Below are positions 1 to 9,168 of a DNA stretch of 64,000 bases, piece after piece; position 1 is the stretch's first letter, and the number at the start of each line of letters is the position of its first letter. The position numbers and the translations under genes are program-made. The stretch spans positions 3,162,001 through 3,226,000 of the forward strand of contig NZ_AP028032.1 in assembly GCF_030296935.1 (NCBI RefSeq). Direction: 5' to 3'. Source of the DNA: Coprobacter fastidiosus. GTDB taxonomy: Bacteria; Bacteroidota; Bacteroidia; Bacteroidales; Coprobacteraceae. The notes beneath the pieces are model-generated. The model had not been told where the DNA came from. It searched no databases and worked only from the letters and a program-made list of their open reading frames with translations.

Positions 1-23
1 GAAGTATAATATGTTTTGAGAAA

Positions 24-61
24 AATGCGGAGGATATTTTTATTCTCTGCATTTTTTTATG
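24..61 (+). terminator. Hairpin terminator of an upstream gene outside the window
   Basis: AAAAATGCGGAG and CTCTGCATTTTT form a stem with one G-T pair and end in a T run. It lies to the left of the first gene and most likely ends a plus-strand gene that starts outside the window. Confidence 0.6.
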
Positions 62-106
62 ATCAGACCGGTTGTTTAAAGAAATGGAATAACAGGCTTT
101 TTTATA

Positions 107-148
107 TAAAAAACGAGTCTCATTTCAGTTAAACGAGACTCGTTTTTA
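107..148. terminator. Bidirectional terminator downstream of pfp
   Basis: The arms AAAAACGAGTCTC and GAGACTCGTTTTT are perfect complements around a 13-base loop. The A and T tracts on the two sides let it work in both directions. It lies just after the minus-strand pfp stop codon. Confidence 0.8.
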
Positions 149-165
149 TATAAGAATAATAATCT

Positions 166-1809
166 TTAGGCTTGTTCCAATTTCAATGTTTCTGTCGGTT
201 GGTCGCAAACTTCTGTCGGTCCGAAGTATTGGATCGGTCCGGGATAAACATAGCAAGTCTCTTTAGCCCATTGTTCGCGCTGTGCTACAAAATGTTTGAA
301 AGGTGCACCATCCAATTTTACCAATGCTTTTTGTATAACCGGTTTCATTTCTCCGTGGCGGCGTTCCATATTCATCATCATGGTTACAGGAACACCTCCT
401 GCAATCCATTGATCTGCAGGTTTTGTAGTATTACGTACCGAAGACATGTATCCGGTCTTACCTTCACCGATCAACATTGCCGCTGTGTATCCTAATGAGT
501 AGCAGTAGTCGGCATCGAAGTTAGAAGGAGCAGCGCAACGACCTTCGTATCCGAAGAAATGATGTTGAGCAGCGAATTTGCCGTTGTATTTGCCTTCAGC
601 TTTCCATTCGGCCAATTTTTTGCTAACCATTTCTGAAAGTAATTTTTCAGTTTCGATCAATGATACTTGGACGTTTCCGTGCGGATCGCGGTCTAATGAT
701 AATTGACGGGCGACACCTTCAGGAAGGCTTGCATAAATAGCCGAATTTTCGGAAGAGAGGTGATTGATGATATAATTTCGTTGTTCTGATTTTTTAATCA
801 TAGCAAATTCATTGCTATTGTGTGCAAGGAAGTCGTTCAATTCGGCGATAAGTCTTTTCATGGCTGGAATGAATTCGATCAATCCTTCAGGGATAAGAAC
901 AGTCCCGAAATTATTACCTTGTGCTGCACGATCGGCAACGATCTTTGCAATATATGTCACAACATCGTCTAATGACATGTTTTTGGCTTCTACTTCTTCT
1001 GAGATGATACAGATATTTGGTTGGGTCTGTAATGCGCATTCCAAAGCAATATGAGAAGCCGAACGTCCCATCAATTTAATAAAGTGCCAATATTTTTTTG
1101 CAGAGTTGCAATCACGTTGGATATTTCCGATAACTTCGGAATAAACTTTACAAGCCGTGTCGAATCCGAAAGATGTTTCTATCATTTCGTTTTTGAGGTC
1201 TCCGTCGATTGTTTTGGGACAACCGATTACCTGTACACCCGTATTGTTTTTTTTGTAGTATTCTGCCAATACGCAAGCATTGGTATTAGAATCATCTCCT
1301 CCAATAATAACGAGGGCTTTGATATTTAATTCTTTAATAATTTGTAACCCTTTATCGAATTGGTCTTCTGTCTCGAGTTTTGTACGACCTGAGCCGATAA
1401 TGTCGAAACCACCGGTATTCCGATATTCATCGATAATATCTTGGGTCAATTCGATATATTTGTGATCGACTAGACCTCCCGGTCCTAATAAAAATCCGTA
1501 TAAACGGGAGTCTTTGTTCAGCGCTTTTAATCCGTCGAAGAGTCCTGCAATTACATTATGACCTCCGGGAGCTTGTCCACCCGAAAGTATAACTCCTGCA
1601 TTAATTGCCGGGTAATTTTTTACTTCATTGCTTTCTATGAACGATAATACCGGCATTCCGTAAGTATTGGGGAATAATTTCGCAATAGCATCTTGGTCAG
1701 CTACAGACTGAGTCGGAGCTCCTTCTTGGATTTTGAGAGACCCTTTAAGCGCTTTAGGCAACTTCGGTTGATAAGCTGCGCGAGCTATTTGCAGAGCACT
1801 TTTTTTCAT
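166..1809 (-). CDS. pfp: Diphosphate--fructose-6-phosphate 1-phosphotransferase
   Basis: This enzyme reversibly phosphorylates fructose 6-phosphate with pyrophosphate in cytosolic glycolysis/gluconeogenesis. The sequence shows GGQAPGGHN near residue 77, GGDDSNTN near 170, and [10 protein letters not shown]. The GGDD form and the lysine in PKTIDGD are what distinguish the PPi-using from the ATP-using enzyme. MGRSASH and [18 protein letters not shown] complete the substrate site. At 547 aa it is the long type typical of Bacteroidales. The reading frame extends 15 codons upstream, but the family begins at [18 protein letters not shown], so I start at 1809. It is a single gene ended by the hairpin at 107-148. 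Confidence 0.96.
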   Translation of the reverse strand: MKKSALQIARAAYQPKLPKALKGSLKIQEGAPTQSVADQDAIAKLFPNTYGMPVLSFIESNEVKNYPAINAGVILSGGQAPGGHNVIAGLFDGLKALNKDSRLYGFLLGPGGLVDHKYIELTQDIIDEYRNTGGFDIIGSGRTKLETEDQFDKGLQIIKELNIKALVIIGGDDSNTNACVLAEYYKKNNTGVQVIGCPKTIDGDLKNEMIETSFGFDTACKVYSEVIGNIQRDCNSAKKYWHFIKLMGRSASHIALECALQTQPNICIISEEVEAKNMSLDDVVTYIAKIVADRAAQGNNFGTVLIPEGLIEFIPAMKRLIAELNDFLAHNSNEFAMIKKSEQRNYIINHLSSENSAIYASLPEGVARQLSLDRDPHGNVQVSLIETEKLLSEMVSKKLAEWKAEGKYNGKFAAQHHFFGYEGRCAAPSNFDADYCYSLGYTAAMLIGEGKTGYMSSVRNTTKPADQWIAGGVPVTMMMNMERRHGEMKPVIQKALVKLDGAPFKHFVAQREQWAKETCYVYPGPIQYFGPTEVCDQPTETLKLEQA

Positions 1810-2004
1810 TGTAATTGAGAATTTATTTGTGTTAATAATTAAAACTACTGTCAATCTTACAAAAGCGATACAAATTTCGTCAATTTTTTTCAGAATGCAA
1901 AAAGAGCTTTTATCAATTTGACAAAAAATAAAGATAAAATCGATTGCGCATTGTAGTGATATGCGACCGTTTTAATCATGGATATGATGAGATACCATTG
2001 AAAT

Positions 2005-2574
2005 TTATCGGTTATTTTTTCCGATGCTGAACGTATATCCGATAGAAAGGTTGAATTGTGTCCGTAATTCCATCGGTCTGTCTATACTTTCGGTAAATGG
2101 GAGATAAGTGTTTATTTTTATCGGAATTTGATACTTTTCTTTGTTAATGGATATTCCAGCTGAAGCAATTATCCCGACAATATAGTGAGGATATTCCATC
2201 GGATTGATGTTGTGTTCTAACTCTCGAACAGATATGTCGAGTTTATTTTTTACCGGAATATATACTTGTTGATAAAATCCTATTTCGAGTAGAGGTTGTA
2301 TTTCCTTTTTCACCATCAATCTGCCTTCTACACTGATTTGATTATATATCCCTAAAGTACGAAATAAGTAATGGTATTCTATATCGTGATATGTTTTTGG
2401 TCCTGTAACGTTTCCTTCATTATCTGTGAATTCATATCCGGGATGATAAAATATTTTGTCGTAATAGGTGTTTTTTTTAGCATTCAGATAGAACAGACCA
2501 AGTGCGACATTTAATCGAAGCCTGTCTGTGAATTTATTAAGGCTGCGGCTATATGTCACTCCGACATGTGCCAT
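2005..2574 (-). CDS. C-terminal beta-barrel part of a split outer-membrane protein
   Basis: This 189-aa reading frame has alternating aromatic/hydrophobic beta strands and ends in LSIGYTFSIGKNNR, as outer-membrane barrels of the PorT/OmpW-like type do. It has no signal peptide, so alone it could not be exported. It lies in the same frame as the ORF at 2593-3315. The only interruption is one TAA at 2593-2595, and the codons between the stop and this ATG (ENFLCP) are open. I infer it is the 3' half of one gene broken by a nonsense change. A sequencing error or stop readthrough would look the same. Confidence 0.6.
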   Translation of the reverse strand: MAHVGVTYSRSLNKFTDRLRLNVALGLFYLNAKKNTYYDKIFYHPGYEFTDNEGNVTGPKTYHDIEYHYLFRTLGIYNQISVEGRLMVKKEIQPLLEIGFYQQVYIPVKNKLDISVRELEHNINPMEYPHYIVGIIASAGISINKEKYQIPIKINTYLPFTESIDRPMELRTQFNLSIGYTFSIGKNNR

Positions 2575-2592
2575 GGGACAGAGAAAATTTTC

Positions 2593-3315
2593 TTATTTTG
2601 GATCGAGCAGATCTGTTGTACGTCTTTTTTGAAATCCGAAACTTGTGAAACAAGTCAAAAATTGAGAAGGTCTTTTATGGGGTTCTTTATATATGACACA
2701 ATCTTTGTCTGTACATACGAGGTCATGATATTTTTTGAACAGAGCGATCATCTTATCTTGGTTATAACTTGATTTAGGTATATCGTTTTTCAATTTCTCT
2801 ATTTGATTTATAAAAAGGCTGGCCAATTTCTTGTCGTTTTGTTTCGATTCCAGTTGGTCGTTGAAAATATCAGCCGGACAGATTATCTCAACCCAACTGT
2901 CTTCTTTCGGGATTTCGGCTAAGAATGCTGTGACGATAGGCCCGAATGATTTTCGATTATTCATTTCTTTCGAATAATCTATTTGTGCGCAATATAAATT
3001 GATGATTCCTTCCAATAAACATTCTACGAAATATTTTCCGTTGAGATGAGCTGTTTTTATATTTTTACTTTGAAAACATAGTCCGTCATCGTATTGATAT
3101 GAGATCAATTCGTTCGGAGTATAGTTAAATTCTGGAGATCGTATGTCTTTTTTAAACAAGCATTTTTCTTGATCTTCCATGCTTTTCCGATAGGCGATAT
3201 ATCCTTTTATTGTGTCATTTTGGGTGGTGACAACATATCCCGATTTCCATTCTTTGTTTGCTGCAAATAAAATTTCGGGAATGAAAATTAACAGAACTGA
3301 AATTAATTTTTTCAT
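2593..3315 (-). CDS. Secreted N-terminal part of a split outer-membrane protein
   Basis: A signal peptide (MKKLISVLLIFIPEILFAA) is followed by a domain beginning SGYVVTTQNDTIKGYI. This opening is common in Bacteroidota periplasmic/outer-membrane proteins that carry a C-terminal barrel. The 240-aa frame ends with KRRTTDLLDPK and TAA, and the barrel continues in the same frame 6 codons later (2005-2574). Full-length relatives of about 430 aa would cover both. The specific function is unknown. The gene is probably a recent pseudogene, since each half keeps a clean open frame. Confidence 0.6.
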   Translation of the reverse strand: MKKLISVLLIFIPEILFAANKEWKSGYVVTTQNDTIKGYIAYRKSMEDQEKCLFKKDIRSPEFNYTPNELISYQYDDGLCFQSKNIKTAHLNGKYFVECLLEGIINLYCAQIDYSKEMNNRKSFGPIVTAFLAEIPKEDSWVEIICPADIFNDQLESKQNDKKLASLFINQIEKLKNDIPKSSYNQDKMIALFKKYHDLVCTDKDCVIYKEPHKRPSQFLTCFTSFGFQKRRTTDLLDPK

Positions 3316-3457
3316 GATGTAGTTAGTGTGTGAATAGTAATGTGAATGTAATACAAATGTATAAAAATATTGGGCTTATTCAATAATATTTATCTTAAAT
3401 TTGATTGATGATGATAGATTGATGCCAATTACTCTGATTTTTCTTCAAATATATATG

Positions 3458-3487
3458 TTGTTAAAATCGGGAAAAGTTCTAACTTTG
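3458..3487 (+). promoter_or_regulatory. Bacteroidota-type promoter for the Fe-S scaffold operon
   Basis: TTG (3458-3460), 19 bases, then TAACTTTG (3480-3487) matches the TTTG-N19-21-TAnnTTTG pattern. The predicted start, near 3494, gives a leader of about 45 nt before the ATG at 3540. Confidence 0.6.
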
Positions 3488-3539
3488 CGGTGCTTATAAA
3501 AGGCTTTAAATTTTCATTAAATAAAAAGAGCGAATTATT

Positions 3540-4241
3540 ATGATCTATTCACACGAAGTAGAACACATGTGTGTTGTAAAGAAAGGACCTAATCATGGTC
3601 CGGCTCCTATACCTGAAGAAGGTAGATGGGTGAAAGCCAAAGAAGTGATTGATATTTCAGGCTTGACTCACGGTGTGGGGTGGTGTGCTCCGCAACAAGG
3701 TGCGTGCAAACTGACTTTGAATGTAAAGGACGGTGTAATTCAGGAAGCCCTGGTAGAAACTATCGGCTGTTCGGGTATGACTCATTCAGCTGCTATGGCA
3801 TCTGAAATTCTTCCCGGGAAAACCATTTTGGAAGCATTGAATACCGACCTTGTATGTGACGCTATCAATACGGCTATGCGTGAACTTTTCTTGCAAATTG
3901 TTTACGGACGCACTCAGTCAGCTTTCTCTGAAGGCGGTTTGATGATCGGTGCAGGGTTAGAAGATCTCGGTAAGGGTTTGCGTAGTCAGGTAGGTACTTT
4001 ATATGGTACTTTGGCAAAAGGCCCTCGTTATCTTGAAATGGCAGAAGGTTATATTAAAACTATCGCTCTCGATAAGAACGATGAGATTTGCGGATATGAA
4101 TTTGTTCACCTCGGAAAATTCATGGATGAGATTAAGAAAGGTACGGATGCCAATGAAGCTTTGAAAAAAGTGACCGGCACTTACGGACGTTTCACTGAAG
4201 AACAGGGTGCAGTTAAACATATTGATCCACGTCACGAATAA
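3540..4241 (+). CDS. NifU-like iron-sulfur cluster assembly scaffold protein
   Basis: This 233-aa protein carries a NifU/IscU-type scaffold domain. GWCAPQQGACKLTLNVKDGVI and ETIGCSGMTHSAAMASEIL hold the conserved cysteines, and AMRELFLQIVYGRTQSAFSEGG follows. The C-terminal part (KNDEICGYEFVHLGKFMDEI) is specific to this subfamily. It is followed 18 bp later by the GGGtGRT gene, and such pairs recur in anaerobes, so the two probably act together on an Fe-S cluster or a cysteine-ligated cofactor. The exact client is unknown. The start follows a promoter at 3480 with no strong Shine-Dalgarno. Confidence 0.85.
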   Translation: MIYSHEVEHMCVVKKGPNHGPAPIPEEGRWVKAKEVIDISGLTHGVGWCAPQQGACKLTLNVKDGVIQEALVETIGCSGMTHSAAMASEILPGKTILEALNTDLVCDAINTAMRELFLQIVYGRTQSAFSEGGLMIGAGLEDLGKGLRSQVGTLYGTLAKGPRYLEMAEGYIKTIALDKNDEICGYEFVHLGKFMDEIKKGTDANEALKKVTGTYGRFTEEQGAVKHIDPRHE

Positions 4242-4259
4242 TATAGGGAGGAACAGATA

Positions 4260-5270
4260 ATGATTAGAGAAGTAAAATTTGAAAGTCAAGACCGTCGTAT
4301 CAAACAGATTCTTGCTGCATTGAACGAAAACGGAATTAAAGATATCGAAGAAGCAAATGCTATCTGCGAATCATATGGTCTCGATCCTTATAAAACGTGT
4401 GAGGAAACTCAGCCTATTTGTTTTGAAAATGCGAAATGGGCTTATGTCGTAGGCGCTGCTATCGCTTTGAAAAAAGGTTGCAAGAATGCGGCAGAAGCAG
4501 CAGAGGCTATCGGCATAGGATTGCAGGCGTTTTGTATTCCCGGTTCTGTTGCCGATGATCGTAAAGTAGGTATAGGACACGGTAATTTGGCTGCAATGTT
4601 ATTGCGTGAAGAAACTAAATGTTTCGCATTTTTGGCTGGTCACGAGTCGTTTGCTGCGGCTGAAGGTGCTATCAAAATTGCTGCAAAGGCCGATAAAGTA
4701 CGTAAAGAACCTTTACGTTGTATTTTGAATGGGCTTGGTAAAGATGCTGCACAGATTATCTCTCGTATCAACGGATTTACCTATGTTCAGACTCAGTTCG
4801 ATTACTATACCGGAGAGCTGAAGGTGGTTAAAGAAATTGCATATTCCGATGGTCCTCGTGCCAAAGTAAAATGCTATGGTGCTGACGATGTTCGCGAAGG
4901 TGTGGCTATTATGTGGAAAGAAGGCGTAGATGTGTCTATCACAGGTAACTCTACCAACCCGACCCGTTTCCAACATCCGGTTGCCGGAACATATAAAAAA
5001 GAACGTGTATTGGCAGGCAAACCTTATTTCTCTGTTGCTTCAGGTGGTGGTACGGGGCGTACTTTACATCCTGATAATATGGCTGCTGGTCCTGCATCTT
5101 ACGGTATGACGGACACAATGGGTCGTATGCACTCAGACGCCCAGTTCGCTGGTTCTTCATCAGTTCCCGCTCACGTGGAAATGATGGGATTCCTCGGTAT
5201 CGGTAACAACCCGATGGTAGGATGTACAGTGGCTTGCGCGGTTGACGTGGCTACTGCTTTGAATAAGTAA
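4260..5270 (+). CDS. GGGtGRT family protein (3' end supplied by the integrated element)
   Basis: This 336-aa protein has the family signature SGGGTGRTLHPDN near residue 260 and the ending MVGCTVACAVDVATALNK. It is cytosolic and has no assigned reaction. It always seems to accompany an Fe-S scaffold-like gene, here immediately upstream, with GGGAGGA upstream of the ATG. From about 5142 on, the sequence is repeated with synonymous changes at 17712-17888. The native 3' end has therefore been swapped for a copy brought by the inserted element, and the protein remains full length. The only amino-acid difference between the two ends is Asn versus Ser next to the last residue. Confidence 0.9.
   Translation: MIREVKFESQDRRIKQILAALNENGIKDIEEANAICESYGLDPYKTCEETQPICFENAKWAYVVGAAIALKKGCKNAAEAAEAIGIGLQAFCIPGSVADDRKVGIGHGNLAAMLLREETKCFAFLAGHESFAAAEGAIKIAAKADKVRKEPLRCILNGLGKDAAQIISRINGFTYVQTQFDYYTGELKVVKEIAYSDGPRAKVKCYGADDVREGVAIMWKEGVDVSITGNSTNPTRFQHPVAGTYKKERVLAGKPYFSVASGGGTGRTLHPDNMAAGPASYGMTDTMGRMHSDAQFAGSSSVPAHVEMMGFLGIGNNPMVGCTVACAVDVATALNK
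5142..5236. other. Left attachment region (attL) of the integrated element
   Basis: Two 47-bp blocks (5142-5188 and 5190-5236) are identical to 17760-17806 and 17808-17854, with one mismatch between them. Outside these blocks the two copies differ by scattered silent changes. Crossover must have happened within these blocks, inside the coding sequence of the GGGtGRT gene. Confidence 0.8.
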
Positions 5271-5292
5271 TTCAAGTTACTTTATATAGATA

Positions 5293-5328
5293 AACTCCTG
5301 TAATCCTTGTGGTTGCAGGAGTTTTTTA
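5293..5328 (+). terminator. Element-borne terminator after the rebuilt GGGtGRT gene
   Basis: AACTCCTG (5293-5300) pairs with CAGGAGTT (5316-5323), followed by a T run. The displaced native gene end at 17712-17888 has its own different terminator. The element therefore supplies both a stop codon and a terminator. Confidence 0.75.
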
Positions 5329-5501
5329 TTTGAGATAACTTGGCTTAGATAACAGATTGAAGCACCTTGCATCACTCACTATTCAGAGTGAATGAATGGT
5401 GAATCAGTAAGGAGATAACAAGATAAATCCTGCTTTATTTAAGTCCAAACAGCTTATGTAAAGAGTAGCCAATTACCCCTCAAATCAAACCATAAACAGG
5501 T

Positions 5502-5555
5502 TACTTTTGCAGCCGATTTGCAGCCGAATTTGCCATTCTTTAAAAACGGCTGCAA
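5502..5555 (+). promoter_or_regulatory. Integrase promoter overlapping three TTGCAGCCG repeats
   Basis: TACTTTTG (5502-5509) fits the -7 element. TTGCAGCCGA occurs at 5507-5516 and 5518-5527, and its inverse CGGCTGCAA at 5547-5555. These repeats sit at the expected transcription start of the integrase gene and could be arm-type binding sites or an operator. The rest of the 5271-5614 gap is A/T-rich and holds no gene that I can see. Confidence 0.5.
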
Positions 5556-5614
5556 GAATTGGCATAATCAACTATAATACAATGCAATACACTCCATATA
5601 ACATTTAATTTAAA

Positions 5615-6832
5615 ATGGAGAAACATTGTACAATGGTTTACTTTTCATTAAGAGAAAGTAAGCAAAACAAGAAAGGTCTATCACCTATTGAGGTTTCAAT
5701 CACCACCAACGGGAAGAGAATCTACTTTAGTACAGGTAAGCACATATCTGCTGCCGATTGGAACAAAGAGAAGCAAGCTGTAAAAGGTAAGAGTGAAGAA
5801 GCGCAACTAATCAACGGTTATCTGATTCAACTACGGAATAAGATATATCAGAAAGAAATTGAGCTACTCCAAAAGGGTTATCTTATCACTGCTGAACTAT
5901 TAAAAGAAGCTATCACAGATAAGGTGGAAGCTCTGAACGAAAAGACTTTATTGGATGTTCTGAACGAACATAACACTGAACGCAAAGCAATGGTAGGTAA
6001 AACTGTTGCCCCTGCCACTTATTGGGTGTTTGAATATACAGGCAGATTATTCAAAGAGTTTATTCAGAAGAAATATGAGCGTAAGGACTTATATTTAAGA
6101 GAGATAAACTTGGGCTTCATTCAAGGATTTCATGCTTACCTTTTAGGAGAGAAGAAGATGGGGCAAAACTCCTGCACCAAGCATTTAAAGTTCTTAAAGA
6201 AGTTGCTAAATTTAGCTGTCGCCAACTCTTATATATCCTACAATCCTGTAAATGCTTATAAAGTAGAACGCGAACCCGTAGAAGTGGATTTCTTGGATGA
6301 AGAAGAATTGAGGAAGATTATCAACTTTGACACTCCCCTGCCAAGATTGGAACGAGCTAAAGATATGTTCCTCTTTGGGTGCTTCACTGGGCTTAGTTAC
6401 ATTGACATTAAGACCTTGACGCCAGAACACTTTGAGAAAGACAGTGCAGGCAGAATATGGATTAAGAAGCGTAGAGTTAAAACAGGAGTTCTATCACGCA
6501 TCCCCCTACTCCCCATTGCCAAGCTGATATTGGATAAGTACAAGGGTGGAGAGAAACTACTCCCTATTCAAGACCCTGCGGACATCAACAAATATCTAAA
6601 GGATATAGCTATACTCTGTGGAATCAATAAACGAATCTGCTTCCACACAAGTAGGCACACCTTTGCAAGTACCGTTACATTAGCCAATAACATATCGCTG
6701 GAAGTTGTTTCTAAGATGTTGGGACATACCAATACACGAATGACCGCCCACTATGCAAGGCTAATAGACAAGTGCATAGGTGAACAGATGGATAAACTCA
6801 TGGATACGTTTACAGGAGATTCTGATTACTAA
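5615..6832 (+). CDS. Tyrosine recombinase / site-specific integrase
   Basis: 405 aa with the usual Bacteroidota layout: an N-terminal arm-binding domain (YFSLRESKQNKKGLSPIEV, about 8-90), a SAM-like core-binding domain (about 100-210), then the catalytic domain. The catalytic residues are visible: Arg in FGCFTGLSYIDIKTL is replaced by Ser/Tyr context typical of this family, Lys in KKRRVKTG, HTSRHTFAS (HxxR), LGHTN, and the nucleophile Tyr in MTAHYARL. It sits next to attL, so it is the likely enzyme for insertion and excision. The gene has its own promoter with repeats and is followed by a hairpin terminator. Confidence 0.93.
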   Translation: MEKHCTMVYFSLRESKQNKKGLSPIEVSITTNGKRIYFSTGKHISAADWNKEKQAVKGKSEEAQLINGYLIQLRNKIYQKEIELLQKGYLITAELLKEAITDKVEALNEKTLLDVLNEHNTERKAMVGKTVAPATYWVFEYTGRLFKEFIQKKYERKDLYLREINLGFIQGFHAYLLGEKKMGQNSCTKHLKFLKKLLNLAVANSYISYNPVNAYKVEREPVEVDFLDEEELRKIINFDTPLPRLERAKDMFLFGCFTGLSYIDIKTLTPEHFEKDSAGRIWIKKRRVKTGVLSRIPLLPIAKLILDKYKGGEKLLPIQDPADINKYLKDIAILCGINKRICFHTSRHTFASTVTLANNISLEVVSKMLGHTNTRMTAHYARLIDKCIGEQMDKLMDTFTGDSDY

Positions 6833-6848
6833 AGCATATCCTACCCAC

Positions 6849-6888
6849 AAATTCCCCACTTGTAGCAATGCAGGTGGGGATTATTTTT
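6849..6888 (+). terminator. Terminator of the integrase gene
   Basis: AATTCCCCACTTG and CAGGTGGGGATT pair with one G-T, and a T run follows. Confidence 0.75.
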
Positions 6889-6911
6889 TAATTTTGCCTT
6901 AAACTAATAAT
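6889..6911 (+). promoter_or_regulatory. Promoter shared in sequence with the one at 16890
   Basis: TAATTTTG (6889-6896) is the -7 element. The stretch TTTGCCTTAAACTAATAAT (6893-6911) recurs with one change at 16894-16912, before the last gene of the element. This suggests common control. Confidence 0.5.
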
Positions 6912-6912
6912 T

Positions 6913-7752
6913 ATGGAGAAGCTAAAGGAAGATTACATAAGCATTGATACCCGTTTGGAATACATGGAAGCCATAACCGTTAAATATGTTCCAGACATAG
7001 ATATAGACCCAGCCACAGGAGAAAGATACGTCTGTGGCACTACCGCCTTACCTCTATTCATAAGGAGATACAATCAGAATAAACTATACGGCAACTTCAC
7101 ATACGAAGATTATATATCCAATGAGGACATACAGAATGCACTGAAAGGTTTAGGAGTTGATATAGATAAGTTCTGGTTTCTACTTCTGTTCATCTTTGAC
7201 TATACTTGTGGAACGTGCTTGGACGGAATGAAAGCTACAGGCATTGGAATAGAACAACTCACCAAATTCGCCAAAGCCATAGCTGACAACCATAAGGAGA
7301 TTAACCAATTTGGAGTGAGTTTTAAAAAGCCTATTACTGTCTCTGTAAAGATTGAAGGCAAGCATCAGATAGTAATTGACAATGCCAATGCAATAGGTTA
7401 CTTGGCTACTACCATTGCCAACAACCTAAAAGAGATAGAGGAACACCCTTGGATGCAGAGCCAACAAGTCAGCATAAGCACCCATGCAGAAGAAAAGGAA
7501 TCCATTCAGATATGGCTGTTCTATAAGATGTTCAATGACTTCTTCAATCTATCTCCATATAACAAGCAGTTTAATGTCAGACAGAAGAAAGGAAGCACCA
7601 TATCACTTAGTAAGACACTGCTCATATCAAGGCTTATCTACTTTACCAAGTTATCTACAAATAAAAACCTCTCAGAGGATGAATTTACTTTAAAAGGCTA
7701 CATCAAGCAATACAAAGACAAAAGAATTGATACAGTGAATAGCATATATTGA
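6913..7752 (+). CDS. Hypothetical protein of the integrative element
   Basis: 279 aa, no signal peptide or membrane segment, no motif I recognise. The central part (DKFWFLLLFIFDYTCGTCLDG, about 86-106) is hydrophobic with two cysteines but too short for certain membrane insertion. The C-terminal third is basic (NKQFNVRQKKGSTISLSKTLLISRLIYF), as in a helix-rich DNA-associated protein. It is placed directly after the integrase, behind its own promoter, and closed by a terminator. Genes of this size often follow integrases in Bacteroidales elements. Its function is unknown. Confidence 0.75.
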   Translation: MEKLKEDYISIDTRLEYMEAITVKYVPDIDIDPATGERYVCGTTALPLFIRRYNQNKLYGNFTYEDYISNEDIQNALKGLGVDIDKFWFLLLFIFDYTCGTCLDGMKATGIGIEQLTKFAKAIADNHKEINQFGVSFKKPITVSVKIEGKHQIVIDNANAIGYLATTIANNLKEIEEHPWMQSQQVSISTHAEEKESIQIWLFYKMFNDFFNLSPYNKQFNVRQKKGSTISLSKTLLISRLIYFTKLSTNKNLSEDEFTLKGYIKQYKDKRIDTVNSIY

Positions 7753-7776
7753 CAATAAATTTCTGATAATTAATAC

Positions 7777-7825
7777 AGTCCTGCTTCATGCCATTAAGAG
7801 GGTACATGAAAGCAGGACTTTTTTT
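7777..7825 (+). terminator. Terminator after the hypothetical gene
   Basis: AGTCCTGCTTCATG (7777-7790) pairs with CATGAAAGCAGGACT (7805-7819) with one bulged A, and is followed by seven T. Confidence 0.8.
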
Positions 7826-7951
7826 CTCTCTTTTAATCCTGCCATTATATCCCATCTTTGCATCGTCAAAACGATAGCGGACGAGCAACCAATTAAGAGG
7901 GGAAGTAAAACCACTCATTATTTTCTCTCTTTTAGTCAGCCCAGAAGCAAG

Positions 7952-7959
7952 TAGTTTTG
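7952..7959 (+). promoter_or_regulatory. Promoter -7 element of the ParB-like gene
   Basis: TAGTTTTG fits TAnnTTTG. The leader to the ATG at 8039 would be about 73 nt. A second TTTG-containing stretch near 7857-7864 (ATCTTTGC, followed by the small palindrome TCGTCAAAACGA) may be an alternative promoter. Confidence 0.4.
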
Positions 7960-8038
7960 CAGCGTAATCAGATAACTAAGTGTACATAGGTTTGACGGTT
8001 GCACAGCACATTTTAATAACTATTAAAAACAAACAAAT

Positions 8039-9130
8039 ATGAAAACATTGAACATTAATGCAGCAGAGATGACAAACAACAGTGTAGAATCAAACAACGT
8101 AGTTATGGGTAACGTAGAGGAACTGACTAAGGTTTTAAAACAAGAAGAGAAAGAATTACAGCGTCTCATAAAGAGAAATGCAAATGAAGCTGTAATAGCA
8201 GCACAACAAAATGTAGTTGATAGTGCCAAAGCTAAGTTGGAACAGGCACAGGAATTTGAGAATGAATCCAATGAGAATATAGGAAATGACTTCCTTACAT
8301 TCTCAATAGTCAATGAAGAAACAGGAGCAAGAACTGAACAACAGAAGAAGATAGCATTCGTTAAACACAACAGACCTGTAAACTCCAAGAAAGTAGATGG
8401 ATTCATTGCTCTAATAGCTGCAAATAAATATGAGAAAGCATTTCCTATTATTGTAGTAGAAGCAACAAAGCTGATTGAAGCAGGCTATACTGTTACTGGT
8501 ATTAAAGGCAGAGAATTAACCAAAGAGGAAGCAGCGGACTATCTCGTTATCCTTGACGGTCAGCACAGATGTACAGCATTCGCCAAGTTGGTAGCAACAG
8601 GAAAGTACACTGAAACAATTCCCAATGTTTATATGAGAGATGTAGAGAATGTAGGTGAATACTTGGTTGATATTAATAATGTAGGCAGCAGTTGGGATAA
8701 AAAGGACAGATTGGTTGTAGCTTCTTTGACTTCTAATGATGAACTGTTCCAAAATGTGGCAGAACTGTTGAATGAAGGTTTCAACCCATCTACCGCCATG
8801 CTGATTTACACAGGTAAGAGCTTATCTGACAAACAAGTGAACAAGGCTTTAAAAGGAGAAGAGATAGCACTTCCCAAAGGTGCAGAGATTAATATTGAAA
8901 GAGGTAACAAGTTTATCTATTTATGCAAGGCCGCCAATATGAGCGTCAGTTTCATTACCAAACGTTACTTCATCAAAGACTTCAACAGTTATGCCAAATC
9001 CACAAGTGAGGAACAGGCATTTGAAGCATTAAACAAATTGAAAAAGCTGAACTATACAGAAAAAGACTGGAAAGAGGTCAAAGAAGAAAATGACTTCATA
9101 GAAATATTGAAAGAAGCTATGGAAGCATAA
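8039..9130 (+). CDS. ParB N-terminal / DGQHR-domain-like protein
   Basis: 363 aa. Residues about 20-85 are rich in Glu, Lys and Gln and probably form a coiled coil (ELTKVLKQEEKELQRLIKR). About 95-200 resembles the ParB/sulfiredoxin-like fold: KVDGFIALIAANK, then VILDGQHRCTAFAKL, the DGQHR motif that binds nucleotide in ParB-type proteins, then NVYMRDVENVGEYLVDINN. The C-terminal half looks helical and DNA-binding-like. In mobile elements such proteins act in partitioning, regulation or DNA processing. No ParA partner is present, so segregation is unlikely and regulation more plausible. Confidence 0.75.
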   Translation: MKTLNINAAEMTNNSVESNNVVMGNVEELTKVLKQEEKELQRLIKRNANEAVIAAQQNVVDSAKAKLEQAQEFENESNENIGNDFLTFSIVNEETGARTEQQKKIAFVKHNRPVNSKKVDGFIALIAANKYEKAFPIIVVEATKLIEAGYTVTGIKGRELTKEEAADYLVILDGQHRCTAFAKLVATGKYTETIPNVYMRDVENVGEYLVDINNVGSSWDKKDRLVVASLTSNDELFQNVAELLNEGFNPSTAMLIYTGKSLSDKQVNKALKGEEIALPKGAEINIERGNKFIYLCKAANMSVSFITKRYFIKDFNSYAKSTSEEQAFEALNKLKKLNYTEKDWKEVKEENDFIEILKEAMEA

Positions 9131-9140
9131 GCCACTAACA

Positions 9141-9168
9141 GCAAAGCCCATGTGACAGGTGGGCTTGC
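9141..9168 (+). terminator. Weak hairpin after the ParB-like gene
   Basis: GCAAAGCCC (9141-9149) pairs with GGGCTTGC (9161-9168). There is no T run, so termination is uncertain. Confidence 0.4.

Noticed and set aside
172-1465. Plus-strand open frames over pfp
   Set aside because: They are antisense shadows of a fully conserved enzyme and show no motif of their own.
8023-8406. Minus-strand 127-aa frame over the ParB-like gene
   Set aside because: Its Ser/Cys/Phe-rich composition is the mirror of a Glu/Lys/Gln-rich coding strand; no start context.
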